From Planctomycetota bacterium (lineage in GTDB: Bacteria > Planctomycetota > Phycisphaerae > UBA1845), in assembly GCA_029558835.1 (NCBI GenBank), contig JAKQDH010000157.1, positions 1 to 36,001 on the forward strand: a DNA stretch of 36,001 nucleotides, in the 5' to 3' direction. The notes beneath the pieces were generated by a model that had not been told where the DNA came from, did not search any database, and worked only from the letters and a program-made list of their open reading frames with translations. Both the position numbers and the translations under genes were made by a program. Below, in pieces: positions 1-10,308 of the stretch (positions are counted from its first letter, which is position 1; the number at the start of each line of letters is the position of its first letter).

Positions 1-219
1 GCCGTCCGCCGTCAGCCCGTTCTTCACCTGGGGGTTGTCGGTGACGTAGGTAGGATCATCGTAGTCGACAAACGGGAAATCGAGCACCTGCCAGTAGGCC
101 GCCAACGTCACCACCACCAGCACCGCGGCCAGGCAGAACACGACGGTCGATGGGCCCCCCGAGCGTCGCAACGACGGGTTCGATAAGGGAGATCGAATCG
201 GGGTCATATTCAGTCCCAT
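1..219 (-). CDS. Membrane-anchored TPR/glycosyltransferase-like protein, N-terminal 73 residues
   Basis: The minus strand is open from an ATG at 219 to the left edge, giving 73 residues of an incomplete protein. After a basic stretch there is one strongly hydrophobic segment (about residues 25-43), then the motif FPFVDYDDPTYVTDNPQVKN followed by GLT. This FVxYDDxxYVxxNxxVxxGLT signature is typical of the first extracytoplasmic loop in large bacterial membrane proteins that continue with more membrane helices and C-terminal TPR repeats (TMTC/DUF1736-like, often labelled O-GlcNAc transferase-like). The rest lies outside the window, so the TPR part is inferred. A second in-frame ATG at 207 is possible. 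It diverges from the secreted protease gene to its right. Confidence 0.75.
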   Translation of the reverse strand, partial: MGLNMTPIRSPLSNPSLRRSGGPSTVVFCLAAVLVVVTLAAYWQVLDFPFVDYDDPTYVTDNPQVKNGLTADG

Positions 220-1094
220 TTGGTGCCCAGGGCCCCGCGTAACGACAGGGTTCCCCGGGGCGGTGTTGACAGCCCGCGCAGGCTGAGCCCCGAGAATCGC
301 GTCGATCTCGACCAGCGGCAGGCCGTCTGGCAGCCCGCGCGGGCGGTGCTCCGAGTTCAGTTTGGTCAGCGGCTCGCGGCCACCGCGGTCCGGGCGTGGC
401 CCGCCGCGAGCGTCGGCTCCCAGCCCAGCGCGTCGGACCCGGGTTCCGGTAACTGAAGTATCGGGCGGGCCGTGGGCGGGTGTCCAGACCCGCTGCCGTT
501 CGGCAGCGCAGGTAGGGCGGTTGCGGAGCCCACGGGGGAGGCGCCGGCCGCGCTTCACGAGCGTTTCCGGGTTGAATCACCGGGCGGCCATCGGGTACAC
601 TGACGTTTTGGGAGTTGCGGTGCGACCGGGAGGCAACGGGCGAGAGGGCAGCGTTGCCGCACATCGCAGGAGGGAGGCGTGCCGCCACTTCCGAGCGCAG
701 TTGGGAGAGAAGAGGACGGAAGGGCTGCGTGTCAGTCCGCGCGTGGGGGGCGGTCAGCGATCCAGATCACGAGGTCACCGATAGACGTGGGCTGATGAAG
801 CCGCCCCGCGCCCGGCGCGAGACATCACATCCTGGTGTGCAGGTCGCAGGCTCCGGAGCAGGATCCGTGGCCACGTGCAGCAGCCTGACCACTGCGTTCG
901 GGTGCACTTGACAAGGGAATCCGGGCGTCGTCGCGGGATCCGCGGCCGGACGGTGGCAGCGGTCCGCGACGGCAGAGGAAACGAGCCTCGCGAACGGGTT
1001 TTTCGCCGTGCGCCGAGCGAAGCGTTACGCGCGGAAACGTGGGCTGCGTCGGGGCGAGCCTCGGAGGATGGCTGAGCACATTCGGAGCCTCATC
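220..1094. other. Divergent intergenic region, no convincing gene
   Basis: These 875 bases separate two divergent genes. Several open frames cross it, but their products are rich in Arg, Pro and Ala without domain character, as expected from random open frames in GC-rich DNA. A promoter-like pair TTGAAT/TACACT lies at 572-601. A perfect TTGACA at 908 has no recognisable -10 partner at 16-18 bases. No RNA gene or repeat was recognised. Confidence 0.5.
572..601 (+). promoter_or_regulatory. Possible sigma70-type promoter
   Basis: TTGAAT at 572-577 and TACACT at 596-601 are separated by 18 bases, close to the TTGACA-N17-TATAAT consensus. It points toward the secreted protease gene but would leave a leader of almost 500 bases, so the assignment is weak. 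Confidence 0.25.
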
Positions 1095-4000
1095 ATGAGC
1101 ACGTGTCAGCGGAACTTAAGGATGAGTGCGATGGCGGTGGCGTGGCTGACGCTGGCGGTGGCGCTCGCGGCACTGATGGTCGGCAGCGCGCGGGGCGGCG
1201 CCGGACCGGGGGAGATGACGGCGGCCGCGGTGGGGGCCCCTGCGCTAGAGACGCAGCGGGTCGACGCTGCGGCGGGGCCCGCCGACGCGGTGACCGGCGT
1301 GCGTGCCGGCGTGGTGCCGATGAGTCTGGCGGAGTTGGCGGACCGGTGTGAGCACGCGGTGACCGGCACCGTGATTGCGGTCGATTCGTACTGGAACGAG
1401 GACGAGTCGCAGATTCTCACCGACGTGCAGATCGCGGTGGAGGAGGACTTCAAGGGCAACGTGGCCGGCCCGGACGGGATTCTGGTGCTGACCGAGCTGG
1501 GCGGCACGGTCGGCGAGGATGCGATGGTGGTGACGAACCGGCCGTCGTTCAACGTCGGCGAGCGGGTGCTGGTCTTCACGTACCTGTTGGCGGACGGGCG
1601 GCTGATTGTCCTGGGGGGTTTCCAGGGCAAACTCGTGCTGGCCCCGGCGCCGGGGACCACGCTCGATGAGCACGGCAACCGCGTGGACACGGGCGCGGTG
1701 GCGGAGAGCGGAACGATCGCGCATGGCGAGCCGGGGCGGGACCCGGTCGCGGAAGTCGCAGAGCTGATGGCGGCGCGCGGATTCACGCGGGTGCGTGCGG
1801 TTCGGGTCGATGAACGTGCGGTGGCGGCAGGGCCCCTCGCTGACGCCGCGGAAGTGGCCCTGGCGCACGCCCGCGCCGAACTCTGTCCGGCGAATTGGGC
1901 TGAAGACGGTATGTATGCCGGGCGCAACCCTCTGGATGAACTTGCGCCGCGTCGCGACGCCTTTGCGAAGCACTTTGCGAGTCCGGACGGAACGAGCACC
2001 GCAATCATCTCGCAGACTCCCGTCCATTACGCAGATGAGCAGGGGATGTGGCGGGAGATCCGGACCGACATCCGGGCGAATCCCATTGTCGACCGGAACG
2101 GTTACCCCTACGCGATCCTCGAGAACACGTACCAGCTTTTCTTTGGTGCGACGCTCGATGACGGTTACGTGGTCAACCTGGCGGAGGGTGACCTCCGCCT
2201 GGGACTGGGTGGCGAGCTACGCTGGCTGACGGCGGACGGGAGCGTGCTGGAGGCGATTCCGCGCGCCCCGGTCGTGGGCAGCGTAACCGACAACACCATG
2301 ACGTTTGCCGGGACGTATCCTGCCGCGGATGACCTGTTGCGGGTTCGGCGCCGGGGAGTGGATCACGACATCGTGCTCTTCGCGCCACCCGCCGGCCCGG
2401 AGGCGACGACTCTGGCCTTTCGGGAATTGGTGCTGCTGCCCGAGGGCTGGCGCGTGGAGGCGACGGAGCCGGCGGCGTGCGGGCCGCAGACGGCGGGAGG
2501 GCTGGCCGTGCTGGACCAGACCGGATACCCGGTTGCCGAGTTTGTCGCGCCGGTTATTCGGGAGTTGCTGGCGCGCGAGCTTACCCACGACGATCCCCTT
2601 AAGGGCTCCTACACCGAGCGCCGGGTAGAGTCGGTAACGGGGTCGTATCACGTGGAGGCGACGGCAGGCGGCGTCTTCGTCGAGACCCGCGCTCCGCTCG
2701 CCTGGCTCCTGGATGCGGAGCGCGTCTACCCAGTGGTCGTTGATCCGACGGTGAACTGTTACCCGAGCGAGGTCGCCGGCTGGACGGGGTTCTCATACGA
2801 CTCTTCCACGTGTTACTGCGGCGACAGCTCCTGCGGCGACAACGTCCGCTGGCGCGGGGGCGCGACCGTTCGCAAGGGCTGGATGTACTTCAACACGGTG
2901 TCCATTCCCGACGGGTCAACGATTAACGATACCGTGCTCTGGTACAACCTGGGGGAGCAGAACTGTCCTTACTACTATATGCGCGCCATGGCCGGCTTCA
3001 CGACGTCGTGCGCGACGGTTTGGACTTACGAAACGACGGGCACCATCTACGTACATAAGAACTCCTGCCCTGTCACCGGCTGGAACTCCCATGATCTGGG
3101 GGCTACCGCCGACGCCGATTTGCAGGCCCGGCTCGGCAGCGACTACTTTGGCACCGCCTTCGACGAGTACGAGGCGGGGGATTACTACGCCACTGCTTAC
3201 GGATACTATGGCAGCAACGATCCCTACGTCGTGGTTACCTACACAGCCGGCGCCCTGCCGGGTGACACCTGCGCCACCGCTCAGAATCTGGCCGGCCTCA
3301 CCAGTCCCTACAGCGGCACGACTGCCGGCTATGCGGATGATCGCGTGAGCTGCTGGAACGGAGCGTCGGGCGGGCCCGACCGGTTCTTCTACTACGACGT
3401 GCCGAACTACTACACCATTGACATCTGGCAGTCGTACAACAACTTTGACTCAGTGCATGAAACCCGCCGAGGCGCCACGTGCCCGGGCGACACGCAGATC
3501 GCCTGCACGGATGACGACGACTACACCCACCACACCTGGACGAACACCACCGGCTCGACGCAGCGCGTGTGGTTCATCCTGGACGCCTACGGCAGTGGTT
3601 CGGGCGCTTTCACGCTGAACTGGACGGTGACCCCGATCGATCCGTGCAACTACGTCACGTCCATCGGCGGGTGCGGCTCCGGCTACACGCAGACGTACAA
3701 TGGGAACGGCTCGGGGGTATGGGACATCGCGGCGTGCGGCTACAGTACGCCCGGCATCGAGAAGGTCTACAGCTTCGTGGCCCCGAGCACGGGCACCTAC
3801 AGTATCCAGGTAGCAAGCGGCGGGTGCTGGGTGGACTACTTCTGGCGGGCGTCGTCATGCAGCAGTTCGGGCTGGAACTGCATACAGGACATCTACTCGG
3901 CGGGCACGTACGGCGCGATGTCGTGGACGGGAGGGACGACGTACTATATTCTGCTCGACGCGGAGACCACCTCGAGCTGTACGCACGAATTCTATATCAA

Positions 4001-7000
4001 TTGCCCGGTGACCGCGCCGAACATCAGCGGCGTGTCCCCGTCCAGCGCCCCGGCCGGGGTGGGCAGCGCCGGGCCGGCGGGCAGCCTGGTGACCGTCACG
4101 GGGACGAACTTCGGCACCAAGGGCGCCAACGACCATATGCTGTTCTGGCAGAACGGTTCCAGCTACGCGTACGATGATACCTACATCGTGTCCTGGACCG
4201 ACACCCAGATCCAGTGCTACGTGCCCGCTACCGCCAGCTCCAAGGACTGTGCCGTGTATAAGAACGGTACGTGGTCGAACCTCTACACGTTCGGGGTCAC
4301 GTTCTCGTTCTGGTATCGCTGGCTCGATCAATCGATCATGCCGCTGGTTTACTATGTGAACCCGACCGCCTCCGGTGTCGATGCGGACACCACGCTGGCA
4401 GTGACAAGGGCCTCGCTACAAGCCTGGGAGAACGTGGCCAACACGTACCTGGACCACAACTATCGTGGTACCACAACGCGCGACGGCAGCAACCATAGCG
4501 ACGGCTACAACGACATCACGTGGCGGACGGGCTGGCCGTATGACCCTGGGTACATCGCCCAGAGCACGATCTCGCTCAGCGGCAACATCATCGTCGAGAC
4601 CGACATCGAGTGCAACGCCACGAACTTCACCTGGAGCGCAACCGGTGAGGCCGGTAAGATGGACATCCAGAACATCATGGCGCACGAGGGGGGGCATGGG
4701 TTTGTCGGCCTCAGCGACCTGTACGGTGTGCCCGACAACCAGAAGACGATGTATGGGTACTCGGAGACCGGCGAAACGTTCAAACGCGACCTTGCGGCCG
4801 AGGACATCGCCGGCTGCCAGTGGCTGTACCCGCAGACCGGCGCGTTCGCGCACGACGCCTGTGCGTCCGCCATCAACATCAGTTCCCTGCCGGCGTACGT
4901 TTCCGGCAAGAACTCGGCTCCGTATGCCACGGATGATTACACGAGCAGCACGTGCGACGGGCCGTACCGGAATCTATGGTGGAAGGTCACCGGCACCGGC
5001 AACGAGCTGGTGGCGACAACCTGCAGCGTAAACACGACGTTCGACACGGAGATCGCAGTGTTCGACGGCTGCGGGGGCGACCAGGTAGCGTGCAACGATG
5101 ACTACTCCTGTACCTGGAGCGGCCTGCACTCAACGGCGCGCTGGTGCTCAGTGTACGGACAGACGTACTACATCTCCGTCGGCAGCTACTACCAGGCGTA
5201 TGGGACGGGCTCCTTCGAGTTGTACGTGTACGAGGGTGAAGCCACGCCGGCCGCGCCGACCGGCGCGACCGGCGACCCGAGCACGCTCTGCCAGGGCGAG
5301 GCGACAACGCTCAGTTGCAGCGCGCCGGGCGCCGGGGCGGTGGACTGGTACAGCGGGAGCTGCGGGGGAACCTACGTCGGCACGGGCAACCCTCTTGCCG
5401 GCGTGGCACCCGCAGGCACCACGACCTACTACGCTCGGGCCCGCAATGCGACCAGCGGGTGTGCCAGCGTGGGTTGTGCCGGCGTGACCGTGGCCGTCAA
5501 CCCGGTACCGAGCAACGATGCCTGCGGCGGCGCGGCCACGGTAACCCTGGACGTGCCCATGGCGGGCAACACCGCCGACGCCTGCTGCCACGGCGAGACG
5601 CTGGGGGACTGCGGCACCGGCGACGGCAGTGGCGGTGCTCTTTGGTACAAGGTCACCGGCAATGGCAACCAATACACGGCCAGTACCTGCAACGACGCGA
5701 ACTTCGATACCAAGATCCGCGTCTACACGGACGGCTGCGGGACGCTGACGTGCGTCGGCGGCAACGACGATTACTATGGCACGCCGTCGTGCTCCGGCAA
5801 CACGTCGTGGTACCAGTGGTGCACGGAGATCGGGCGAGAGTACCTCATCCTGGTGCACGGTTACAGCTCATGGGAGGGCACTTTCAATCTCACCGTCACG
5901 GATGACGACTGCTCCGCGCTTGACGACGACTGCAACTTGGGCACGTGTCAGCAGTCGGGCGGCTGGGGCTACTGCGTCGGTCAACCAGCCAATGAGGGTG
6001 GCCCCTGCGGCGACCTGGGGAACACGGACTGTGACAACCCCAACACCTGCAACGCCGGCACCTGCCAGCCGAATCACGAGCCCTACGGCACCGGCTGTAC
6101 GGGCGACGGCAACGTCTGCACGGACGATATCTGCGACGGCGCCGGCAGTTGCACCCATCCGCACAACTCGGCGCCCTGCGATGACGGCGTCTTCTGCAAC
6201 GGGACGGACACCTGCACGGGCGGAAGCTGCTCTGTACACAGCGGCGACCCGTGCAGCGGCGGCCCGGAGTGCAACAACGTCTGCAACGAGGGCGCCGGGA
6301 ACTGTTACGCGGCTTGGGGTACGGGCTGCACGGACGACAGCAACGAGTGTACGAATGACGTCTGCGACGGGGCGGGAGCCTGCGTCCATCCCAACGCCCC
6401 GGACGGAACAGCCTGTGGTGATCCGGGCAACACCGATTGCGACAAGCCGGACACGTGCAACGGCGTCGGTGCCTGCCTGTCCAACTACGAACCGTACGGC
6501 GCCACCTGCACCGGCGACGGCAACGACTGCACGAGCGACCTCTGCAACGGTACCGGGAGCTGCATTCACCCGGCCCTGCCGGATGGGACCGGTTGCCCGG
6601 ACGACAACGACCCCTGCACGGACGACGAGTGTCTCGCGGGAATCTGCGAGCACACCGACAACAGTCCGACGGCGCCCACGGGCGAGCAGGTGACCCCGGC
6701 CTGGGTGTGTCCGGGCGGGCCCGCCAGCCTCTCGGCCACCGTGGGCCCGGCCCAGGCGCTCGATTGGTACACCGGCGGCTGCGGCGGCACCTTCGTCGGC
6801 ACCGGCAACCCGCTCACTGTGTATCCAATTACCACGACCGTCTACTACGCCAGGGCCCGCGACGCAACGACCCAGTGCGAGAGTGCCGCGTGCGTGACGG
6901 TGACGGCCACGGTGGACAGCGAGGCCCCGTGGTTCACATTCACGCCTGCGAACATCCAGCAGAACGCCGATGCGGGCGGCTGCGCGGCGGTGCTCTCGAT

Positions 7001-7931
7001 CAGCCCGGCCACGGCGGCGGATACCTACGACACGAATGTGCAGGTGACCTCCGAACGCAGCGACAACCCCGCGCTGAGCCTGACGGATCCGTTCCCCGCG
7101 GGCGTAACCACGGTCACCTGGACGGCCAGCGATGATTGCGGGCACAGCCTGCAACACCATCAGTACGTGACCATCAACCCTTACAACGACCTGATCGTCA
7201 CGACCCAACTGCTGGCCGTCGGCGGCGGGAGCCTGACGCGTTGCATTTCATTCGAGTTGTTCGACTGCGGCGGCGCCACGGTACCCTTCAGCGAGGACGT
7301 GCTCTTCACGGCCGGCACCAGCGCGTCGGTGAACCTGGAGGTGGCCTGCGGCGATTACGACTGCCTCATGGCCCAGGATGAACTGCACACGCTTACGCGG
7401 CGCCTGGGCCGCAACGTCGGGCTCAACATCGTGGGCACGGATTACGTGGCCGGCTTCACCGGCACCACGCACGGACTCATCGGCGGGGACCTGTACGATG
7501 ACAACTGGATCGACATCATCGACTTCGGCCTGTACGTGAACCGTTGGGCGACGCATTACGACAGTAACGCCGACACGTTCGACGACGGGCACACCCCTTG
7601 CAGTTGGAACCCGACGCCGGGCGGGCCGTACCATGCGGACGTCAGCGGGAACGGCGTCGTGGACGATGATGACTATACGTTTATCTACATCGCGTTCCTG
7701 ACGACGGGCGAGGACGATTGCTGCCGCGCGTTCGGTCCCTCCGGCGCAGAGGGCGAGGGGCCCATCGCGGAGATTTCGGTTGCGCAGCTCGTTGAGCGCG
7801 GACTGGGCGAGTTGGTCATCGCCGATCTCAATCACGACGGCTGGGTGGATCAGGCGGACATGGGGGCATTCCTGGAGGGCGCCCGGCCGATGAGGGTGGC
7901 GCCGGTTCTGCGACCGGTGGTGACACCGTAG
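1095..7931 (+). CDS. Giant secreted multidomain metalloprotease with C-terminal dockerin-like module
   Basis: A 2278-residue exported protein. The ATG at 1095 is chosen because GGAG lies 7 bases upstream and the product then starts with a signal peptide (MSTCQRNLRM plus a hydrophobic core to about residue 34). In order: an N-terminal region to about 580, a DNRLRE-like region, pre-peptidase C-terminal-like domains, an IPT/TIG-like domain before about 1065, and a zincin domain from about 1070 with HEGGH at 1197-1201, Asp1208 and a Met-turn MYGY at 1219. Then come two more pre-peptidase-like domains, two related Ig-like repeats (both with VGTGNPL and YYARAR), a cysteine-rich block with an internal repeat (GNTDCD...EPYG...CTGDGN), a HYR domain and a C-terminal calcium-loop module (DLYDDNWIDIID, DVSGNGVVDDDD, DLNHDGWVDQAD). 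It probably acts outside the cell as a calcium-stabilised protease or adhesin. The substrate is unknown. Confidence 0.88.
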   Translation: MSTCQRNLRMSAMAVAWLTLAVALAALMVGSARGGAGPGEMTAAAVGAPALETQRVDAAAGPADAVTGVRAGVVPMSLAELADRCEHAVTGTVIAVDSYWNEDESQILTDVQIAVEEDFKGNVAGPDGILVLTELGGTVGEDAMVVTNRPSFNVGERVLVFTYLLADGRLIVLGGFQGKLVLAPAPGTTLDEHGNRVDTGAVAESGTIAHGEPGRDPVAEVAELMAARGFTRVRAVRVDERAVAAGPLADAAEVALAHARAELCPANWAEDGMYAGRNPLDELAPRRDAFAKHFASPDGTSTAIISQTPVHYADEQGMWREIRTDIRANPIVDRNGYPYAILENTYQLFFGATLDDGYVVNLAEGDLRLGLGGELRWLTADGSVLEAIPRAPVVGSVTDNTMTFAGTYPAADDLLRVRRRGVDHDIVLFAPPAGPEATTLAFRELVLLPEGWRVEATEPAACGPQTAGGLAVLDQTGYPVAEFVAPVIRELLARELTHDDPLKGSYTERRVESVTGSYHVEATAGGVFVETRAPLAWLLDAERVYPVVVDPTVNCYPSEVAGWTGFSYDSSTCYCGDSSCGDNVRWRGGATVRKGWMYFNTVSIPDGSTINDTVLWYNLGEQNCPYYYMRAMAGFTTSCATVWTYETTGTIYVHKNSCPVTGWNSHDLGATADADLQARLGSDYFGTAFDEYEAGDYYATAYGYYGSNDPYVVVTYTAGALPGDTCATAQNLAGLTSPYSGTTAGYADDRVSCWNGASGGPDRFFYYDVPNYYTIDIWQSYNNFDSVHETRRGATCPGDTQIACTDDDDYTHHTWTNTTGSTQRVWFILDAYGSGSGAFTLNWTVTPIDPCNYVTSIGGCGSGYTQTYNGNGSGVWDIAACGYSTPGIEKVYSFVAPSTGTYSIQVASGGCWVDYFWRASSCSSSGWNCIQDIYSAGTYGAMSWTGGTTYYILLDAETTSSCTHEFYINCPVTAPNISGVSPSSAPAGVGSAGPAGSLVTVTGTNFGTKGANDHMLFWQNGSSYAYDDTYIVSWTDTQIQCYVPATASSKDCAVYKNGTWSNLYTFGVTFSFWYRWLDQSIMPLVYYVNPTASGVDADTTLAVTRASLQAWENVANTYLDHNYRGTTTRDGSNHSDGYNDITWRTGWPYDPGYIAQSTISLSGNIIVETDIECNATNFTWSATGEAGKMDIQNIMAHEGGHGFVGLSDLYGVPDNQKTMYGYSETGETFKRDLAAEDIAGCQWLYPQTGAFAHDACASAINISSLPAYVSGKNSAPYATDDYTSSTCDGPYRNLWWKVTGTGNELVATTCSVNTTFDTEIAVFDGCGGDQVACNDDYSCTWSGLHSTARWCSVYGQTYYISVGSYYQAYGTGSFELYVYEGEATPAAPTGATGDPSTLCQGEATTLSCSAPGAGAVDWYSGSCGGTYVGTGNPLAGVAPAGTTTYYARARNATSGCASVGCAGVTVAVNPVPSNDACGGAATVTLDVPMAGNTADACCHGETLGDCGTGDGSGGALWYKVTGNGNQYTASTCNDANFDTKIRVYTDGCGTLTCVGGNDDYYGTPSCSGNTSWYQWCTEIGREYLILVHGYSSWEGTFNLTVTDDDCSALDDDCNLGTCQQSGGWGYCVGQPANEGGPCGDLGNTDCDNPNTCNAGTCQPNHEPYGTGCTGDGNVCTDDICDGAGSCTHPHNSAPCDDGVFCNGTDTCTGGSCSVHSGDPCSGGPECNNVCNEGAGNCYAAWGTGCTDDSNECTNDVCDGAGACVHPNAPDGTACGDPGNTDCDKPDTCNGVGACLSNYEPYGATCTGDGNDCTSDLCNGTGSCIHPALPDGTGCPDDNDPCTDDECLAGICEHTDNSPTAPTGEQVTPAWVCPGGPASLSATVGPAQALDWYTGGCGGTFVGTGNPLTVYPITTTVYYARARDATTQCESAACVTVTATVDSEAPWFTFTPANIQQNADAGGCAAVLSISPATAADTYDTNVQVTSERSDNPALSLTDPFPAGVTTVTWTASDDCGHSLQHHQYVTINPYNDLIVTTQLLAVGGGSLTRCISFELFDCGGATVPFSEDVLFTAGTSASVNLEVACGDYDCLMAQDELHTLTRRLGRNVGLNIVGTDYVAGFTGTTHGLIGGDLYDDNWIDIIDFGLYVNRWATHYDSNADTFDDGHTPCSWNPTPGGPYHADVSGNGVVDDDDYTFIYIAFLTTGEDDCCRAFGPSGAEGEGPIAEISVAQLVERGLGELVIADLNHDGWVDQADMGAFLEGARPMRVAPVLRPVVTP

Positions 7932-8171
7932 CGGGAGAAGGCGGGGCCTTCGGTCGGCACGCCGTCCCGCGGCGGGCCGCCGGAAAGCGGGAGCGGGAAG
8001 GGAGACGTGCTTGAAGGGGCAAGTGCCGCGCGTGCGTCACCCCCTTCAGACGACGGCAGCGTGGGGAAGACACTGCGAAATCGACCCTCCCCCGGGGTGC
8101 TTGCTTGTTGGGGGCGGGTAAGGCATTGCGCTGGAGAGCGGAGAAGAGACACCGGACTTGGAGGAAGGACA

Positions 8172-10187
8172 ATGAGAAGAGTATGTGTACTGTTTGGGAC
8201 GCTACTGGTACTTGCGGTAGCGGGACGGGTCTGGGCGCACCCCGTGTTGACGCTGACGCCCGACGCGGGCTGCTACAACACGACCGACCACAAGGTAGTG
8301 ACCGTTACCATCGCGCTGACCGGCGATAAGGTCATTGTGGGCGGTCAGTTCTTTCTGTCGTATGACACGACGAATCTCGATTATCAGAGCATCGTGGTGG
8401 GGAGTGCTCCGTTCACCCGCGAAATCTACAAGGTGGTGAACGAGGGAGCCGGAACGATCGACTACGCGGTCGGCGTGGTCAACAACACCCCCGGCGCGAT
8501 GTCCGGCACCATGGCCACGATCACGTTCTGGGCCACGGCGGAAGTCTGCACGACCGCAAACCCCGTCGAGTTCCGCAGCAGCGGACCGCCGTGGACGACC
8601 CTGATCGACGCCAACGATGTCTTCTACCGCGTGCCCGACAGCAACTTGACGCTGAACAACCTGGCGGCCATCACTGTCGACGGCACCAGCCCGACCATCA
8701 GCGGCTGTCCGGGCAACATCACGGTCAGCAACGACGCCGGCAACTGCTCGGCTGTGGTAACCTGGACGGCGCCCACGGCGTCCGACAACTGCGCCATCCA
8801 GTCCTTCACCTCAAACTACGGCCCGGGCGCGACCTTCCCGGTGGGTACCACGACGGTGACCTACACGGCCACGGATACCTGCAATCTGACGGCTACGTGC
8901 AACTTCGACGTGACGGTCAACGATACCGAGGCCCCGGAGATCACCACCTGCCCGGCGGACCGCACGCTGTACGTGGACGCCGACTGCGAAGCGCTGGTGC
9001 CGGACCTGACCACTGAGGTGATGGCGGGCGACAACTGCGACACCAACCTCACGGTCACGCAAAACCCGTTGGCTGGCGCGATCGTCACTACGGGCACCAC
9101 CGTGGTGACCATCACGGTGACGGACGACTTCGCCAACGTCGATACCTGCACCGTGACCCTGACGGTGGCGGACAACACGCCCCCGGAGATCACCGGCTGC
9201 CCGGATGATATCACGGTGAACGCCGATGCCGGCGGGTGCACGGCCGTGGTGACATGGACTGCGCCCTCCGCGGCTGACAACTGCGGCATCCAGTCGTTCA
9301 CGTCCGACTGGGATCCGGGCAACACCTTCCCCGGCGGCCCGACCGTAGTGACCTACACGGCCACTGACATCCATGAGAACATCAGCACGTGTTCGTTCAC
9401 GGTCACGGTGCTGGCGTTCAACGACTTCCTGTTGGACATCGAGATCCAGGGCAGTCTCGATGCCGCGATTGAACGGTGCGTCCTGTTTACGTTCAACGAC
9501 TGTGCCGGGCACGCCTATTCGTTCGAGAAGGAGGTGTCCTTCGCGGCCAGCGGTCTGGCGCAGGACGTGCTGCTGACCGAGGAACTGGCCTGCGGCAACT
9601 ACACCTGCGTGACGGCCGAGGACGAGCTGCACACCATCCAGGTGCGGGTCGATCTCACCCCGGACGGCGGCCAGTACGTTGCGGACTTCACCGGCGCCAA
9701 CATGCTCTACCAGGGCGATCTGTACAATGACAACTGGGTCGATATCATCGACTTCGGTGTCTTCGCCAATCGCTGGGGTACCCACCCACCCGTGAACACC
9801 GACTGCGCCACGACGGGCTTCCATGCGGACATGTCCGGCAATGGCACGGTGGACGATGGCGACTTCACGTTCATCCAGCTCAACTTCCTGCTGGAGGGTG
9901 ATGGCCCCTGCTGCGTGCCGTTCGCGCCAGGTGCACCGCAGGGCATGCCGCTGATGGAGATCTCCGTGGCGGAGCTTGTCGCCCGCGGGTTGGGTGAGCT
10001 GGCCAACGCCGACCTCAACGGTGACGGCCTGCTGAATACGACCGACGTGATGCTGTTCGCCGCCGGTCAGCGGCCCCGGCCGCCGCAGACGGTGACACCG
10101 CAACCGGTTACCCCGCAACCGGGCATGCAACCCACCCCGGTCCAGCGCGGGCTTCCCACGGCGGTTCCGGAGCGCATTGCGCCGTAG
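8172..10187 (+). CDS. Secreted cohesin-like/HYR/dockerin-like protein
   Basis: A 671-residue exported protein. The ATG at 8172 follows GGAGGAAGG and gives a classic signal peptide (MRRVCVLFGTLLVLAVAGRV, cleavage after WA). Residues about 23-165 resemble a cohesin or bacterial Ig-like beta-sandwich. Three HYR repeats follow (TISGCPGNITV, EITTCPADRTL, EITGCPDDITV, each ending in a TVTYTATD-like strand). From about residue 415 the C-terminus closely matches that of the upstream giant protease, including DELHT, GDLYNDNWVDIIDFG, DMSGNGTVDDGD and DLNGDGLLNTTD. It ends in a Pro/Thr/Gln-rich tail. No catalytic motif is visible. It is probably a structural or adhesive surface protein that may be handled like the protease. 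Confidence 0.88.
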   Translation: MRRVCVLFGTLLVLAVAGRVWAHPVLTLTPDAGCYNTTDHKVVTVTIALTGDKVIVGGQFFLSYDTTNLDYQSIVVGSAPFTREIYKVVNEGAGTIDYAVGVVNNTPGAMSGTMATITFWATAEVCTTANPVEFRSSGPPWTTLIDANDVFYRVPDSNLTLNNLAAITVDGTSPTISGCPGNITVSNDAGNCSAVVTWTAPTASDNCAIQSFTSNYGPGATFPVGTTTVTYTATDTCNLTATCNFDVTVNDTEAPEITTCPADRTLYVDADCEALVPDLTTEVMAGDNCDTNLTVTQNPLAGAIVTTGTTVVTITVTDDFANVDTCTVTLTVADNTPPEITGCPDDITVNADAGGCTAVVTWTAPSAADNCGIQSFTSDWDPGNTFPGGPTVVTYTATDIHENISTCSFTVTVLAFNDFLLDIEIQGSLDAAIERCVLFTFNDCAGHAYSFEKEVSFAASGLAQDVLLTEELACGNYTCVTAEDELHTIQVRVDLTPDGGQYVADFTGANMLYQGDLYNDNWVDIIDFGVFANRWGTHPPVNTDCATTGFHADMSGNGTVDDGDFTFIQLNFLLEGDGPCCVPFAPGAPQGMPLMEISVAELVARGLGELANADLNGDGLLNTTDVMLFAAGQRPRPPQTVTPQPVTPQPGMQPTPVQRGLPTAVPERIAP

Positions 10188-10202
10188 GTAGCGACAACCG
10201 GC

Positions 10203-10238
10203 GCGGGTCCGGGCGGCCTCAGCGTCGCCCGGACCCGC
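10203..10238 (+). terminator. Strong hairpin after the HYR/dockerin gene
   Basis: A perfect 13-bp stem (GCGGGTCCGGGCG at 10203-10215, complement at 10226-10238) with a 10-base loop starts 15 bases after the stop codon. No T-tract follows, so it may be a GC-rich terminator or an mRNA 3' stabiliser. Confidence 0.55.
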
Positions 10239-10280
10239 TGCCCGAACGTGTGCGGAAGAGCACCTGCCCTGCTTGCGTCT

Positions 10281-10308
10281 TTGCCCGAATGGGCCGGAGC
10301 GTTAGACT
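10281..10308 (+). promoter_or_regulatory. Possible promoter of the PEP-CTERM gene
   Basis: TTGCCC at 10281-10286 and TAGACT at 10303-10308 are 16 bases apart, downstream of the hairpin that ends the previous gene and about 165 bases before the next start. Each hexamer matches consensus at four of six positions, so support is weak. Confidence 0.25.

Noticed and set aside
56..688. A 210-codon minus-strand frame near the left edge
   Set aside because: It overlaps, in another frame, the recognisable TPR-type protein start at 219 and has no domain character.
908..940. Promoter based on a perfect TTGACA
   Set aside because: No -10-like hexamer is found 16-18 bases downstream.
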